Source of the DNA: DATFLK01 sp035267815
GTDB lineage: Bacteria; Pseudomonadota; Zetaproteobacteria; Mariprofundales; Mariprofundaceae
Direction of reading: 5' to 3'
DNA length: 8,491 nt
Assembly (NCBI GenBank): GCA_035267815.1
Contig: DATFLK010000174.1
Span: 1-8,491, forward strand
How positions within the stretch are numbered: the first letter of the stretch is position 1; each line of letters opens with the position of its first letter. Shown piece after piece: positions 7,814 through 8,491 of the stretch. The notes under the pieces are model-generated. The model saw only the letters and a list, made by a program, of their open reading frames with translations. It was not told the origin of the DNA and searched no databases. Position numbers and translations under genes: made by a program.

Positions 7814-8012
7814 CAGGGGATGGTGAGTCATTAAGGCCTGAAAAGCCCTCTGTAAACTCAGGCCATCGCGCCATCCTCAGTTCACCTGTCCTGACAGCCA
7901 AGTATGGCAGTAACTTTATTAGCAGGTACAAGCCTGCTCCATCAGACAGCTTGGAAAGCTTCTTCCCATCAGGAAGTTTTGCCGCTTTGATCGCCACATC
8001 CGTCAGTGCCAT
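7766..8012 (-). pseudogene. Decayed P4-type tyrosine integrase next to tRNA-Asn (internal deletion, C-terminus lost)
   Basis: The ATG at 8012 opens a frame whose first 33 residues read like the start of a P4-family integrase arm-binding domain: MALTDVAIKAAKLPDG, then KLSDGAGLYLL. Residue 34 onward jumps directly to LLPYLAVRTGELRMARWPEF (34-53), which resembles the catalytic-domain stretch holding the first active-site Arg (here Arg41 in VRTGEL). In intact members (about 400 residues) these parts lie roughly 200 residues apart, so a large in-frame internal deletion is inferred. After about residue 55 (7848) there is no recognisable integrase sequence, and the later catalytic His, Arg and Tyr are missing. 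The frame then runs without its own stop into the phosphatase gene in another frame. The remnant starts 180 bases past the 3' end of tRNA-Asn in the same direction, the usual layout for elements inserted in tRNA genes. The right end is approximate. The stretch looks more A+T rich than its neighbours. Confidence 0.8.
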
Positions 8013-8020
8013 TTACCCCT

Positions 8021-8082
8021 GTACGGTATCTATCGGGGGTGTATGGAGACCCCGTAGATTGATACCGTGTTTCGTACCGTAT
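8021..8082. repeat. Cluster of ATACCGTAC-like repeats forming a hairpin just upstream of the integrase start
   Basis: ACGGTATC (8023-8030) and GATACCGT (8061-8068) are perfect 8-bp inverted arms. Inside them CGGGG (8034-8038) can pair with CCCCG (8050-8054). A third related copy, GTACCGTAT, is at 8074-8082. The cluster ends nine bases before the integrase ATG. Short repeated sites at this position commonly serve as integrase arm-binding sites or as the operator of the integrase promoter. That role is inferred from position only. Confidence 0.5.
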
Positions 8083-8133
8083 ATTTTCGCGAACAGAGAA
8101 GTTCAAATGATGACGAACGACGGATGACACAAT

Positions 8134-8167
8134 AAAAAAGCCGGAAACACTGAGGTTCCCGGCTTTT
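8134..8167 (-). terminator. Intrinsic terminator after tRNA-Asn
   Basis: Read on the minus strand, the sequence folds into a 13-bp stem (AAAAGCCGGGAAC with GTTTCCGGCTTTT, one G-U pair) around a six-base loop, followed by a run of six T. It begins 25 bases after the CCA end of tRNA-Asn and would release the tRNA transcript before the integrase remnant. Confidence 0.9.
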
Positions 8168-8191
8168 GAAATACAAAGTATTACTTATGTC

Positions 8192-8267
8192 TGGCTCCCC
8201 GGGCCGGACTCGAACCAGCGACAAGGTGGTTAACAGCCACCTGCTCTACCAACTGAGCTACCGGGGA
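8192..8267 (-). tRNA. tRNA-Asn (anticodon GTT)
   Basis: A 76-base cloverleaf on the minus strand. The acceptor stem TCCCCGG pairs with CCGGGGA, followed by discriminator G and an encoded CCA at 8194-8192. The D-arm contains TAGCTCAGTTGGTAGAGCA. The anticodon arm is GGTGG-CTGTTAA-CCACC with anticodon GTT. The T-arm is GCTGG-TTCGAGT-CCGGC. It reads AAC/AAU codons. It has its own promoter and terminator, so it is transcribed separately from tRNA-Arg. Its 3' end is the likely old attachment site for the element whose integrase remnant lies downstream. No second copy of the 3' tRNA segment is visible in the window. Confidence 0.98.
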
Positions 8268-8280
8268 ATAGGAGGCGCGA

Positions 8281-8309
8281 ACGTTACGAACACGTCTGCC
8301 ATGTGTCAA
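8281..8309 (-). promoter_or_regulatory. Promoter of tRNA-Asn
   Basis: The minus strand carries a perfect -35 TTGACA (8304-8309), a 17-base spacer and a weak -10 TAACGT (8281-8286). A GC-rich stretch (CGCGCC) follows where the discriminator would lie, as is typical for stable RNA promoters under growth-rate control. The tRNA 5' end is 14 bases past the -10 box. Confidence 0.65.
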
Positions 8310-8331
8310 CAAAAAGGCTCGTCAGGGAAAT

Positions 8332-8363
8332 AAAAAAGGGCTTGCGATTACTCGCAAACCCTT
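8332..8363 (-). terminator. Intrinsic terminator after tRNA-Arg
   Basis: On the minus strand AAGGGTTTGCGA pairs with TCGCAAGCCCTT (12 bp, one G-U) around a GTAA loop, and T residues continue past the stem. It starts six bases after the tRNA CCA, so tRNA-Arg ends here and tRNA-Asn needs its own promoter. Confidence 0.93.
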
Positions 8364-8368
8364 GTTTA

Positions 8369-8445
8369 TGGCGCGCCCGGAGCGATTCGAACGCCCGACC
8401 CTCAGATTCGTAGTCTGATGCTCTATCCAGCTGAGCTACGGGCGC
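8369..8445 (-). tRNA. tRNA-Arg (anticodon ACG)
   Basis: A 77-base cloverleaf on the minus strand. The acceptor stem GCGCCCG pairs with CGGGCGC, followed by discriminator G and an encoded CCA. The D-arm has TAGCTCAGCTGGATAGAGCA. The anticodon arm is TCAGA-CTACGAA-TCTGA with anticodon ACG, whose first base is normally edited to inosine so that it reads CGU, CGC and CGA. The T-loop TTCGAAT is normal. The next gene upstream and any promoter lie mostly beyond the window edge. Confidence 0.98.
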
Positions 8446-8455
8446 GTGCCTTGTG

Positions 8456-8491
8456 CTTCGTCGGGGTTCTGATTTTCAGACTCCGGCGAAG
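8456..8491. repeat. 36-base imperfect palindrome at the window edge, upstream of tRNA-Arg
   Basis: CTTCGTCGGGGT pairs with ACTCCGGCGAAG over 12 bp (two G-U on this strand), then after a bulged T an inner CTGA/TCAG stem closes a TTT loop. On the minus strand no U-run follows, so it is not an obvious terminator for an upstream minus-strand gene. It might be a terminator for plus-strand transcription, a processing stem in the tRNA-Arg leader, or part of a longer feature cut by the window. Confidence 0.45.

Noticed and set aside
7509..8012. The full 167-codon frame from the integrase start taken as an intact gene
   Set aside because: Only about the first 55 codons resemble an integrase. The rest runs through the intergenic region and into the phosphatase in a wrong frame, so I call a pseudogene remnant.
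8192..8218. Second attachment site (copy of the tRNA-Asn 3' end) marking the far boundary of the element
   Set aside because: I looked for the CGAGTCCGG...GGGGAGCCA segment elsewhere on both strands and found none. The far boundary is lost or outside the window.
8438..8491. A minus-strand frame ending SPESENQNPDEAQGTRP with a stop inside tRNA-Arg
   Set aside because: Only 17 codons are visible and the stop lies within the tRNA. It cannot be told from chance without sequence beyond the edge.

Overview
The window reads as chromosome of a moderately GC-rich proteobacterium. Both tRNA genes encode their own CCA, the housekeeping genes (purC, carA, fumC) look proteobacterial, and there is a large PAS/GAF hybrid histidine kinase. 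A gamma- or zetaproteobacterial origin is my guess from the general look of the proteins; nothing here fixes the genus. Every gene I accept lies on the minus strand, so transcription runs from high to low coordinates.

Layout in the direction of transcription. (1) 8491-8192: a 36-base imperfect palindrome at the window edge, tRNA-Arg(ACG) with its own strong intrinsic terminator, then a promoter and tRNA-Asn(GTT). (2) 8191-7733: an intrinsic terminator for tRNA-Asn, then about 370 bases holding a decayed P4-type tyrosine integrase. The remnant keeps the start of the arm-binding domain fused in frame to a piece of the catalytic domain around its first Arg. Several inverted repeats surround it. 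This is the scar of an integrative element that once used the 3' end of tRNA-Asn. (3) 7732-4710: a membrane-anchored PP2C/SpoIIE-type phosphatase (six predicted membrane helices, HAMP, phosphatase domain) whose stop codon overlaps the start of class II fumarase fumC. (4) 4660-1697: a 987-residue soluble hybrid histidine kinase (PAS-GAF-PAS-GAF-HisKA-HATPase-REC), with a perfect TATAAT box just upstream. (5) 1611-1: carA (carbamoyl-phosphate synthase small subunit), then purC (SAICAR synthetase) 24 bases later. purC runs off the window edge.

How the genes relate. carA and purC feed pyrimidine/arginine and purine synthesis and probably share a transcript. The phosphatase and fumC are very likely translationally coupled, an unexpected link between a stress-type signalling phosphatase and a TCA-cycle enzyme. 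No anti-sigma factor, STAS antagonist or separate response regulator is in the window, so the partners of the phosphatase and the kinase lie elsewhere. The least ordinary parts are the integrase scar with its repeats at 7765-8082 and the phosphatase-fumarase pairing. I see no complete new defence or mobile system.
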